From Stutzerimonas stutzeri (GTDB taxonomy: Bacteria; Pseudomonadota; Gammaproteobacteria; Pseudomonadales; Pseudomonadaceae): a stretch of 64,000 nucleotides of DNA. The notes under the pieces are model-generated. The model made no database searches. It was not told where the DNA came from and worked only from the letters and a program-made list of their open reading frames with translations. Shown in pieces: positions 55,496-63,635 of the stretch (positions within the stretch are counted from its first letter, which is position 1; each line of letters opens with the position of its first letter). Made by a program: the position numbers and the translations under genes. Location of the stretch: NCBI RefSeq assembly GCF_024448715.1, contig NZ_JAMOHZ010000003.1:310001-374000 (forward strand), read 5' to 3'.

Positions 55496-55980
55496 CGAAA
55501 GCTTCGGGGGACAAGGGCGCGCACTCTACTCTTTTTTTCGGAGAGTTAAAGTCTTGCAAAATGCTGAAAAACGCGATCCGTATCACACAAAAATTTAATC
55601 CACAGAAGCTGTGGATAACTCTGTGGGCAAACAGGTTACAGATTTCCCTAGCGCTGATGGTTAGCGGCCTGCGGTTAAACTGGCGCTTTTTTCGCCAAAG
55701 AAATTTATCCTTATTTTTCAATAAGTTAATTATCGATCTATGGGCCAATGCGGTTTACGACAGTTTGTCATAAGCGCTTGACAATGCGCTCCGCAGAATG
55801 TGCACAAGTTTGGCGCAACAAGCGCAAACCGCCCGTCCAAAGCGCTTCCGCGGGCTTTGGAGCGAGCAACTCGGGAACTTTTCGAAAGATGGCCAGTCGT
55901 CGGCTGCACCGATTCGAGGCACGTCGCACGCGTGCATCGAGCAGCTTATGCTTGCACGTTGACCACAACGGGAAAGGGCT
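55496..55980. other. AT-rich intergenic region with DnaA-box-like repeats, upstream of ydbH
   Basis: Between 55560 and 55760 the DNA is clearly more AT-rich than its surroundings. A perfect DnaA box (TGTGGATAA, 55610-55618, reverse of TTATCCACA) pairs with ATCCACAG (55598-55605) to form ATCCACAG-AAG-CTGTGGAT. Two weaker 7 of 9 boxes lie at 55622-55630 and 55705-55713. TTGACA at 55778-55783 could be a -35 for ydbH, but no good -10 follows. Confidence 0.5.
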
Positions 55981-58560
55981 ATGACGAAGCAGCGCAAAAC
56001 CCTGGCCTGGGCGGTTGCAGGCGTACTTGTGCTCGTCTTAGGAACCGGCGTTTACGGCGGATTCCGCTGGCAGGAGTTCAAGCGCAAACATGGAATTGTC
56101 ACGTTCGATGTCAGCGGCTTGCGCCTGACAGCTGACAGCCTCTCCCTGCGACAAATTGTCTTGATCCAGCAGCCAGTGGCCGACGAACGGCGTGAGATTA
56201 CGGTCAAAGGTCTGCAACTCGAGGTCGGTACCTGGTGGCAGCCGCTACCGCTTCGGTCGCTCAGCATTGAGCACCTTGAAGCACAGTGGCAGCAAGCACC
56301 GGGTACGGACGTCGGTACTGTCAGCGAGGATGAGCCGCTCGCCTTGCCCGATCGCACGCAACTCGAACGCTGGGCCGCCTGGATTCCCCGACAGGGCCGC
56401 ATCGCTTCCCTCGACTTGGCTCTGCCCTGTGCAAGCGGCACTTGCCGGGAACAGGGTCAAATGAAGTGGCAGCACGCAGGTGAGCAAATGCTGCCAGCCG
56501 AAGTGAGCATGCAGGTGCAGCGCAACACGCATCGCCTGTCGCTGCTGGCTGATATGTACGAACAAGGCGACAAAACCCATGTGGATCTACAGCTGCAGCT
56601 GGACGGCCAGCAGCGCCTGACGATGCAGAACCAGCTGACACCTGATAGCAGCGCAACACGATGGCGCGGCAGTCTGGCCATGAGTGAACTACCGGAAGCC
56701 CCATGGCTGCTGGAATGGCTAGCCGATTGGACGGCCTACGTGCCGCCGCCACTGCCCCAATTACCCGAGCAAATGCGCATCGGTGCCGGTTGGGCGCTAT
56801 ATATCGATCAGAATGGCCTCAAAGACGGCTGGAAAGCCATGGAAGGCGAGTTGCGGCTGTCCGCAAACCTTCCCACGCCCTGGCCTGTGGCGGAGCTCGG
56901 CCAGTTGCAGGGCCAGCTGGATCTGACCGCCAAAGCCGACCGCGGCAGCTGGATCCCGACGGCGCTAGCGGCGGATATGCAACTGCAGCCCGCCGCCGCG
57001 CTGGTCGCCAAACTGCCAGCCCAGCTAAGGCCTGCAAATATCCACTTGGTCGTTACGCCAGGTCCTGCAAGCGAGTCGGCCTCAACGCTGCCATTGAACA
57101 TGCAGCTGACCGCGCGCGGTCCCTCTCCCGTCACGCTCGATGCGCAGCTCATGCTCGAAACCGCCACTGCGCCCTTTGCCGTGGCTTTCGAGCAGACTCG
57201 CCTGAGCTTTCAAAGTCCCGCGCTGTTATTGCCAGACATGGCAATGAAGGGATTGAGCGCCGATGTATTAGTCAACGGCCGCGCCTCTGAAGAGGCCGTT
57301 ATCGTTCAGCTCGGCAAGGGCTCGCAGCTCAAGCTGGATAGACTGACGAGCGGGACAGAGATCACCGCAGAAAACCTGCAATTGGATGTGGCCGGTATAG
57401 GCCTCGAGGCAGGCTTCACTGAACGGAAGCTGCAACGACTGCTGATCGACGGACAGGTCGCGGTGGAAGTGGCCAAGCTACGCCAGTCCTCGCTGCGCCC
57501 GCAGGGTTGGCGCTGGAGCGGCACGCTCAAAGGCGATCGTGAACGGATTTCGCTCGATGGGCCGCTGGGCAACGATGCCGGGCTGACCCTCCCACTCACG
57601 CTCACGCACAACTGGACCAATGGCGCGATCCGCCTGAATGCCAAGCTCCCGGAGCTGTTCCTGCGTGCCGGCAATCCGCTCGCCGCTACCCTCGCCGATT
57701 GGCCGCCAGTGCTGGAGCTGAACACCGGCCGTCTGCAGGCTCAAGGGCAACTAGAAGTAACTGCTGACGGGCCGCCGACCGCCACGGCGACGCTTACGGC
57801 CAAGGGCCTCGGCGGCATTTACGATCGCACCGAGCTGAGCGGACTCGACGCCAGCCTGGGCCTTGCATTGCAGCGCAACCAATTACGGCTGGACATACAA
57901 GAGCTGACCCTGCAGCAGGCCAATCCCGGCTTCACCTTCGGCCCATTGCGCTTCAACGGGGAATACCTCGGAAGGCTCGAAAGCCTCGATCGAGGCCGCC
58001 TCGCCTGGACTATCGCTGAAGCTCAGCTGCTGGGCGGTAGGCTCTGGCTGGACCCCGGCGCTGTCGATCTGGGCGCCAGCAAACAACAGCTGACGGCTCA
58101 TCTGCGCGGTTTGCAACTGCCGTTGTTGTTCGAGGCCTACCCCACCGAAGGCCTGTCCGGCACCGGCGTGGTCGACGGCGAGCTGCAATTACTACGCAGC
58201 GAGGCAGGCATAAGCATCGAACAGGGCTCGCTGCGGGCCCGTGAGCCAGGCGGCATCCTGCAGTTCCGCTCCGCGAAGATTCAGGCGCTGGGCCAGTCCA
58301 ATCCGGCGATGCGCCTGGTGACCGAGGCATTGGATGACTTCCACTACGACCTGCTCGCCAGCGACGTGCACTACGCCGCCGACGGCACGCTGAACCTCGG
58401 GCTGAAGCTGCACGGCCAAAACCCTGCACTGGAAGGCGGGCGACCGATCAACTTTTCGATCAATCTGGAAGAAGACATTCCAGCGCTACTGACCAGTCTG
58501 CAATTGTCCGATCGCGTCAGCGAAACCATTCAACGACGCGTGCAGGAGCGGCTCCGATGA
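55981..58560 (+). CDS. ydbH: YdbH-family AsmA-like intermembrane protein
   Basis: This 859-residue protein has a single N-terminal membrane anchor (TLAWAVAGVLVLVLGTGVYG) followed by a long, beta-rich periplasmic body typical of AsmA-like proteins. In E. coli, YdbH with TamB and YhdP moves phospholipids to the outer membrane and binds the lipoprotein YnbE. The C-terminal third matches this family: GLSGTGVVDGELQLLRSEAG, then REPGGILQFRSAKIQALGQS and INFSINLEEDIPALLTSLQL. It is followed by ynbE and ydbL, the conserved trio. The start ATG 55981 is preceded by GGGAAAGGG. Confidence 0.9.
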   Translation: MTKQRKTLAWAVAGVLVLVLGTGVYGGFRWQEFKRKHGIVTFDVSGLRLTADSLSLRQIVLIQQPVADERREITVKGLQLEVGTWWQPLPLRSLSIEHLEAQWQQAPGTDVGTVSEDEPLALPDRTQLERWAAWIPRQGRIASLDLALPCASGTCREQGQMKWQHAGEQMLPAEVSMQVQRNTHRLSLLADMYEQGDKTHVDLQLQLDGQQRLTMQNQLTPDSSATRWRGSLAMSELPEAPWLLEWLADWTAYVPPPLPQLPEQMRIGAGWALYIDQNGLKDGWKAMEGELRLSANLPTPWPVAELGQLQGQLDLTAKADRGSWIPTALAADMQLQPAAALVAKLPAQLRPANIHLVVTPGPASESASTLPLNMQLTARGPSPVTLDAQLMLETATAPFAVAFEQTRLSFQSPALLLPDMAMKGLSADVLVNGRASEEAVIVQLGKGSQLKLDRLTSGTEITAENLQLDVAGIGLEAGFTERKLQRLLIDGQVAVEVAKLRQSSLRPQGWRWSGTLKGDRERISLDGPLGNDAGLTLPLTLTHNWTNGAIRLNAKLPELFLRAGNPLAATLADWPPVLELNTGRLQAQGQLEVTADGPPTATATLTAKGLGGIYDRTELSGLDASLGLALQRNQLRLDIQELTLQQANPGFTFGPLRFNGEYLGRLESLDRGRLAWTIAEAQLLGGRLWLDPGAVDLGASKQQLTAHLRGLQLPLLFEAYPTEGLSGTGVVDGELQLLRSEAGISIEQGSLRAREPGGILQFRSAKIQALGQSNPAMRLVTEALDDFHYDLLASDVHYAADGTLNLGLKLHGQNPALEGGRPINFSINLEEDIPALLTSLQLSDRVSETIQRRVQERLR

Positions 58561-58598
58561 GGCAATGTAGCGACGACCCCGTACAGGAGAAGACCGTC

Positions 58599-58790
58599 AT
58601 GCGGTTGTGCCATCCCATCAGCATTCTGGCGCTGGCCTTGCTGGCCAGCGCCTGTACACCACGCGTAGAACTGGCCGTGCCCAACGAGCCGATCAACATC
58701 AACCTCAACGTGAAAATCGAGCACGAGATCTATATCAAGGTCGACAAGCAGCTCGACTCGATCATCAACGAAGACAGCGGTCTGTTCTGA
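58599..58790 (+). CDS. ynbE: YnbE-like outer-membrane lipoprotein
   Basis: This 63-residue lipoprotein has lipobox LLASAC (Cys19) and a short tail, NININLNVKIEHEIYIKVDK, that can form the beta strands stacked on YdbH. ATG 58599 with GGAG upstream is preferred because it starts the signal directly; an ATG at 58557 overlapping the ydbH stop is the alternative and adds 14 residues. In E. coli, YnbE multimers extend the YdbH bridge to the outer membrane. Confidence 0.88.
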   Translation: MRLCHPISILALALLASACTPRVELAVPNEPININLNVKIEHEIYIKVDKQLDSIINEDSGLF

Positions 58791-58813
58791 CCCCGCCGCT
58801 CTGAAGGAATGTT

Positions 58814-59158
58814 ATGAAAACCTATCTGAAACTCGGAACTCTGCTCATGGCGCTGTGCCTGGCCCTGCCCGCCGCCGCCATGACCCTTAACGAAGCCATG
58901 TCCGCCCTCGGCCAGGCCAAGGCCAGCGGCCAACTCGGCGAAAAGCCCGACGGTTATCTGGGCGTGGTGCAATCCGGCGGCGATGCCGAGGAGATCGCCA
59001 GCCAGATCAACCAAGCACGGCGCGCCGAATACCATCGCCTGGCGCAGAAGAACGGCATCAACGTCAGCGATGTCGAAGCGATTGCCGGCAAGAAGGCCCT
59101 CGAGAAAACCCCGTCCGGCCAGATCATCCAGCTAAACGGAACCTGGGTGAAAAAGTAA
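58814..59158 (+). CDS. ydbL: YdbL-family periplasmic protein (DUF1318)
   Basis: This 114-residue protein has a signal peptide ending AAA near residue 22. The DUF1318 body includes LNEAMSALGQAKASGQLGEK, DGYLGVV and INQARRAEYHRLAQKNGI. AAGGA precedes ATG 58814. E. coli YdbL controls YnbE multimerisation. The gene is the third of the ydbH-ynbE-ydbL unit and is followed by a terminator. Confidence 0.92.
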   Translation: MKTYLKLGTLLMALCLALPAAAMTLNEAMSALGQAKASGQLGEKPDGYLGVVQSGGDAEEIASQINQARRAEYHRLAQKNGINVSDVEAIAGKKALEKTPSGQIIQLNGTWVKK

Positions 59159-59166
59159 GAAGAGCC

Positions 59167-59192
59167 TGCGGGGTGCGGATGCGCGCCCCGCA
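59167..59192. terminator. Convergent terminator between ydbL and lpxR
   Basis: An 11-bp stem (TGCGGGGTGCG / CGCGCCCCGCA, one G-U pair) with a GATG loop is followed by AACCCTTTT. It is placed between convergent stops. Confidence 0.7.
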
Positions 59193-59200
59193 AACCCTTT

Positions 59201-60187
59201 TCAGAACCAAGTCGAGACCGTCAACGAACCGAACTGGTCATGTTCATCCTGGCCGTTGAATTCGCGGGTGCGCCAGACACTGGCGAATGCGAGCTGCCAG
59301 CTGTTCCAGGTCAACGCCACCCCTGCCTTGGCATCCCCCACCCATTCGCGTGGGTCCACCGAATGGCTGCTCTTGAACGTATTGCCTTCGAGCAGCATGT
59401 TCTGCGCCATGTAGCGTCCTTCCACGTTGGCGAACAGGTTCCAGGCGAATCCGCCGCCCTGGTCGAAAAACATGCTGCCACTCTGCGCGGGCGCCACCGC
59501 CGGAATGCTGAAGCTGCGCGCCAGCCCTTGCCCGAAGCGCAACCCAAACCCGGCAGAACCATAGGTATAGAGATTGCCCAGCGCAAACCCAGCGCTCGGG
59601 CCGTATTCGAACTCCAACCCGCCGAGACGCTGCTGCAGCCACCAGCGATGTTGATAGGCAAGGTTTACGAAGGGCTCGTTGCGCAGCTGATTATCCCAAC
59701 CCCGCGGTTCGTCGCTGTCAGTGACTTCGTGGACCCGGCGCTGGATTTTCTTACCACCAGCGGCAGGCCCGACGATCCCTACGTCCAGATGCAAACCGCT
59801 GGCGCCGCGCCACCCCTCGTGCTGGTCATCCGAAAAGATCGACATCCCGGCGAACAGCAAACCCGCATAAGGCCGGTCGTCTTCGATCAGCTCAGCTCGC
59901 TCGATTTCGTTTGGCGTGTAGATTTGATGGCCCAGTCGGTAAGCGACATTGTCCACCTCATCCGCGCTCCAGCCTGGCATAGCTCCGGCAAATCGCCGCG
60001 ACCAGTGATCGGCATCAGGCTTGAATGAGCGCATCAACTCAAACCCGTTGGTGTAATGACCATCGCTGTCGCTGGCGATGATGTCGTTTTCGATTTTCAG
60101 CGAGTAAAGGTCCGCATGGCTTGCGAGGGGGATGCAAGCAACGAGTACGGCAAGAGAGATACGTGTGCGCAGCTGCGGAATTGCCAT
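59201..60187 (-). CDS. lpxR: Lipid A 3'-O-deacylase, LpxR family
   Basis: LpxR is an outer-membrane beta-barrel that removes the 3'-acyloxyacyl chain of lipid A, softening immune recognition. The 328-residue precursor has a signal peptide ending HAD near residue 25. Active-site residues of the family can be seen near the N-terminus: Asn34-Asp35 (IENDIIASDSDG) and Thr46 (HYTNGFE). Later conserved pieces are EDDRPYAGLLFAG, GPAAGGKKIQRRVHE and WDNQLRNEPFVNLAYQHRW. It ends in a C-terminal aromatic (WF), as barrels do. Confidence 0.88.
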   Translation of the reverse strand: MAIPQLRTRISLAVLVACIPLASHADLYSLKIENDIIASDSDGHYTNGFELMRSFKPDADHWSRRFAGAMPGWSADEVDNVAYRLGHQIYTPNEIERAELIEDDRPYAGLLFAGMSIFSDDQHEGWRGASGLHLDVGIVGPAAGGKKIQRRVHEVTDSDEPRGWDNQLRNEPFVNLAYQHRWWLQQRLGGLEFEYGPSAGFALGNLYTYGSAGFGLRFGQGLARSFSIPAVAPAQSGSMFFDQGGGFAWNLFANVEGRYMAQNMLLEGNTFKSSHSVDPREWVGDAKAGVALTWNSWQLAFASVWRTREFNGQDEHDQFGSLTVSTWF

Positions 60188-60338
60188 GGCCCAGCTCCTT
60201 GGTTACATGCAATAGGGAATGTATCTGCATGTTTAGAGCCAGGTGTTTGCCGAAACGTTCATCGACGCGCTTAGCCCGCATCTCACACAGTGGGCCGGCT
60301 CTTTTCTGAGCCTAGCCCATCGCTCCGCCGATTCGCTG

Positions 60339-62300
60339 TCAGGTTCCGATGACGCCCCCATCATCCTTGGTGATGAGCACCGTCGAGGCTCGCGGACGAG
60401 TCTTGCCGTCACTGGCCGGGAAGCTCAGCTCGGGGTGCTGCACGTTGATCCACATGGCGCGGTAATCCGGGCTCCAAGTGATGCCGGTGATCTCGCACCC
60501 ACGGGGACCGACCAGAAAGCGTCGCACCTCGCGGGTTTTCGGATCGGCGCAGAGTAGCTGGTTGGTGCCCATGGCCTGCATCGCTGGTTCCTCATCGCCG
60601 TAGTCGGTCTCGATCCACAGCCGGCCGGCGCCATCGAACGCCACGCCGTCCGGCGAGGAGAAGATATCGCCATCGATAGTGCCAGTGAGGTTGGCCGGCA
60701 CCGGCTGGCCCTCCGCATCTTTAGCGCCGGGCCGCTCGCCGGCCAATAGAAAGACCTCCCAAGTGAAGGCCGTGGCGGTTGGGTCGGCGCCCTGCTCGTT
60801 CCAGCGAAGGACCTGCCCGTGCAGGTTGTTCGGCCGCGGGTTGGCCTTGTCGGTCGGCTGCTTCACGCCGCGATTGTCATTATTGGTGAGGGTCACGTAG
60901 ACCTCACGACTGCGCGGGTGGACCGCGACCCACTCCGGACGGTCCATGGGCGTCGCGCCCACCTGGTCGCCAGCGGCGCGCGCGTTGAGCAGCACCTCGG
61001 CCTGATCGGCGAATCCGTTCTCAGCAGTTAAGCCGTTCTGCCCGTGGACCAGCGCCAGCCATTCACCGCTGCCGTCGGCATTGAAACGCGCCACATAGAG
61101 AATGCCACTATCTAACAGTTGACGGTTGGCCTGATCGGCACCGGGCACGTAACGCCCGCTGGGGACGAATTTATAGACGTACTCGCCCTTGGTGTCGTCG
61201 CCGGAATAGAAAGCCATGCGGCCGTCCTCGCCCAGCGACAGCACCGAACATTCCCGGCAATAACGGCCAAAGGCGGTGCGCTTGACCGGCGTGCTTTGCG
61301 GGTCGAAAGGATCGACCTCGACCACCCAGCCGAAACGGTTCGGCTCATGCACGTGGCCGCCGTATGGTCGCGACGGGTCCGGCGTGGCGTTGAAGCGCGG
61401 GTCGGCGGTTTCCCAGCCGTAGAGCTTGCTCATGCCCTTGCCTTCGATGCCGTAGCGCTTGTGCGATACGCGCTTGGCCATGTCCTCGGCGTCGTGATTG
61501 ACGAAGTAGTGGTGCCAGTTTTCCTCGCAGACGAGGTAGGTACCCCACGGCGTGAAGCCGCTGGAACAGTTGTTCAACGTACCGATGATCTCGCGCCCAC
61601 TCGGGTCGGAGGCGGTCTTCAGCGCGCCGTTACCGGCCAGCGGACCACTCACTGCCATCGGCGTCATCGCCGAAATGCGGCGGTTGTGGCGCGACGGCAT
61701 GACCCGCTGCCATTGGCCCTGCGCATCCTTTCTCACCTCGATGACGCTGACGCCGTGGGCCGCCTGCTCTTTGCGCACTTCGTCCAGCGGGCGCTTGCCG
61801 TCGATGAGCGTCATGCCGTTGGGATGCAGCGGCGGATTGACGTACTCATGGTTCATCACCAGCAGGCCGTGGCTGTCCGGTTTTTCCGCGAAGGGAAAGA
61901 AATGCATGCCGTCGTGGTTGTCACCGGCCTGCTTGAGCTGCGCCTGCCAGTCGTCACTGGCATCGGGGTTCCATTCGGGCGCATCGGCCAGCACGGCATC
62001 GCCCCAGGAGAAGAAGATCCGCGCGCTGTAGCCCGGCGCCACCTGCACGCTGTCGAATTTCGGATCGAGTTGGGTGGGAATTCCAGTGAAGCCGATCAGC
62101 GAATCAGACTGTCCGGCGCTGCGGCAGGCGCTCAAACTGCCGCCGAGAAAGCCCAGCGCGGCGAGGCCCATCCCACCCTTGAGCATGTTGCGACGGCTGC
62201 GATCGACCAGTTGCCCCAGCGAGGCATTCGAGCTCGGGTTAATGGCCTGATCGTCGAGGGTTGAAAGGTTGGCGTGGAAACTCTGAAAATCCTGTTTCAT
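60339..62300 (-). CDS. phoX: PhoX-family phosphatase (DUF839), Tat-exported lipoprotein
   Basis: PhoX proteins are calcium/iron-dependent alkaline phosphatases that use phosphate esters outside the cytoplasm. ATG 62300 gives 653 residues; a TTG one codon earlier is not needed. The Tat motif SRRNMLKGG is near residues 35-43 and is followed by a hydrophobic run and a cysteine (LSACRSAG), suggesting a Tat lipoprotein. Later conserved text includes NCSSGFTPWGTYLVCEENWH, GRMAFYSGDDTKGEYVYKFV and NLHGQVLRWNEQGADP. It lies 35 bases downstream of the TonB gene on the same strand. No Pho box was identified. Confidence 0.85.
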   Translation of the reverse strand: MKQDFQSFHANLSTLDDQAINPSSNASLGQLVDRSRRNMLKGGMGLAALGFLGGSLSACRSAGQSDSLIGFTGIPTQLDPKFDSVQVAPGYSARIFFSWGDAVLADAPEWNPDASDDWQAQLKQAGDNHDGMHFFPFAEKPDSHGLLVMNHEYVNPPLHPNGMTLIDGKRPLDEVRKEQAAHGVSVIEVRKDAQGQWQRVMPSRHNRRISAMTPMAVSGPLAGNGALKTASDPSGREIIGTLNNCSSGFTPWGTYLVCEENWHHYFVNHDAEDMAKRVSHKRYGIEGKGMSKLYGWETADPRFNATPDPSRPYGGHVHEPNRFGWVVEVDPFDPQSTPVKRTAFGRYCRECSVLSLGEDGRMAFYSGDDTKGEYVYKFVPSGRYVPGADQANRQLLDSGILYVARFNADGSGEWLALVHGQNGLTAENGFADQAEVLLNARAAGDQVGATPMDRPEWVAVHPRSREVYVTLTNNDNRGVKQPTDKANPRPNNLHGQVLRWNEQGADPTATAFTWEVFLLAGERPGAKDAEGQPVPANLTGTIDGDIFSSPDGVAFDGAGRLWIETDYGDEEPAMQAMGTNQLLCADPKTREVRRFLVGPRGCEITGITWSPDYRAMWINVQHPELSFPASDGKTRPRASTVLITKDDGGVIGT

Positions 62301-62334
62301 CAATGGCTCATCTGGCGAATGGAACTGCTGCGCA

Positions 62335-63168
62335 TCACTGGATGCGGTAATGGAAGGTGTTCTTCACTTCGGGGACGGCCACGGCACGACCGTCGACGAT
62401 ACGGGGCTGATAGCGAAAGCTCTTGGCGGCGGTGAGCGAGGGCCGGATGAACAGCGGATGGCAGTCATCCAGGGCTTTCGGGTTCTCGATCCGCCCCTGC
62501 GAATTGACCGAATAACTCACGGTGCAGTTGCCCTCGATGCCCTTGTCCAGCGCACGCTGCGGATAATCCGGCGCGTCCTTGGCGATTGGCAGGTATTGAC
62601 GACTGGCAGCCGCGGCCTCGGCCTGGCGCGCCCGTTCCGCGGCTGCCGCTTCGGCCTGTGCAGTCTGTTGACGCTGCTGTTCCTCACGGGCCAGTTGCTC
62701 ACGACGTTGGGCTTCGCGCTGTTGGCGCTCGGCCTCGAGCCGTTCCTGCCGTTCGCGTTCAAGTTGCTGTTTTTGCTGTCGCTCTCGCTGGCGTTCCTCT
62801 TCGGCCAAACGTTCCTGCTCAGCCCGCTTGAATGCCAACTCGGCCTGTTCGAGTCGATGCTGTTCGATTCGCGGATCGACCTGCGGTTCCTCGGCCGCCT
62901 CTCGAGCCACGACCGGCTCCGGCAATGGCATCGGCTCGGGCTCGACAGGCGGCGCGACCACCGGTTGCGGAGCCGGCAAGCTGACCAACTGAGTCTTGAG
63001 CACCTGAGTCGCACTGGGTGCCGTCAGTTCGGGCGTCCAGCCATGCAGCAGCAAGCCGAACACTCCGAAATGCAGCGCCAAGGTCACCACCGCAGCACTG
63101 GCATGGCTGGGCCACTGCGGTCGGGCGACGGGAAAGCTATTGGGCAGAGGCATGCTCAAACTGCTCAT
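62335..63168 (-). CDS. tonB: TonB-family energy transducer with long coiled-coil linker
   Basis: This 277-residue protein has one N-terminal membrane helix (AAVVTLALHFGVFGLLLHGW), a Pro-rich stretch, a charged coiled coil of about 90 residues rich in Glu, Gln and Arg (about 105-200), and the TonB C-terminal domain (PDYPQRALDKGIEGNCTVSY, then FRYQPRIVDGRAVAVPEVKN). The linker is TolA-like and the ends are TonB-like. It is translationally coupled to the ExbD/TolR gene by a four-base overlap and precedes phoX. Confidence 0.88.
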   Translation of the reverse strand: MSSLSMPLPNSFPVARPQWPSHASAAVVTLALHFGVFGLLLHGWTPELTAPSATQVLKTQLVSLPAPQPVVAPPVEPEPMPLPEPVVAREAAEEPQVDPRIEQHRLEQAELAFKRAEQERLAEEERQRERQQKQQLERERQERLEAERQQREAQRREQLAREEQQRQQTAQAEAAAAERARQAEAAAASRQYLPIAKDAPDYPQRALDKGIEGNCTVSYSVNSQGRIENPKALDDCHPLFIRPSLTAAKSFRYQPRIVDGRAVAVPEVKNTFHYRIQ

Positions 63169-63623
63169 GGCTCGGCCAGCCCAGGCGCCTCGGTGATCAG
63201 GCCGAGATTTACCACACCACCGCGCTGCAGTTCGGCGATCCCAGCCACCACTCGACCGTAGTCAGCCGCATCATCGGCACGCACGTAGACCTGGGTGTCG
63301 CCGCGCTCGGCGATGATCGCCGCAACCTTCTCGCGCATTTCCTCAAGGTCGATGGCGCTGTCGGTCTGGTCCTCGGCGTTCAGCTCGTTGCCCAGGTTCC
63401 AGTAGAAGCCGCCATCGGCCTGCACCGAAAGGGTAAGTATTTGCCGCTCATTCTCTGTGGGCATCGCCTCGGCGGCGACCTTGGGCAGCTCGATCTTCAC
63501 GCCCTGCACCAGCATCGGCGCGGTGACCATGAAAATAACCAACAACACCAGCATCACGTCGATGTACGGCACCACATTCATTTCGGCCTTGGGGCCGTGT
63601 TTACGCTGTGGTTTGACCAGCAT
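63165..63623 (-). CDS. ExbD/TolR-family proton-channel subunit
   Basis: This 152-residue protein has one membrane helix in NVVPYIDVMLVLLVIFMVTA, with the functional aspartate in YIDVML, and a periplasmic domain. The wording of the helix is close to TolR, yet the neighbour is a TonB. AAGGAG lies before ATG 63623. It couples proton flow to the TonB or TolA partner. Whether to call it exbD or tolR is undecided, so no symbol is given. Confidence 0.9.
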   Translation of the reverse strand: MLVKPQRKHGPKAEMNVVPYIDVMLVLLVIFMVTAPMLVQGVKIELPKVAAEAMPTENERQILTLSVQADGGFYWNLGNELNAEDQTDSAIDLEEMREKVAAIIAERGDTQVYVRADDAADYGRVVAGIAELQRGGVVNLGLITEAPGLAEP

Positions 63624-63635
63624 GGCGGGGCTCCT

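Noticed and set aside
55496..55760. Chromosomal or plasmid replication origin
   Set aside because: Only one perfect DnaA box is present, there are no iterons, and no dnaA, rpmH or rep gene is nearby. Kept as a weaker DnaA-site finding.
61119..62264. 381-codon frame opposite phoX
   Set aside because: It has shadow-frame composition and no recognisable features; phoX is the real gene.
62335..63623. Naming the operon tolQRA
   Set aside because: The visible C-terminus is a TonB domain and phoX follows instead of tolB-pal; only family names were used for the channel subunits.
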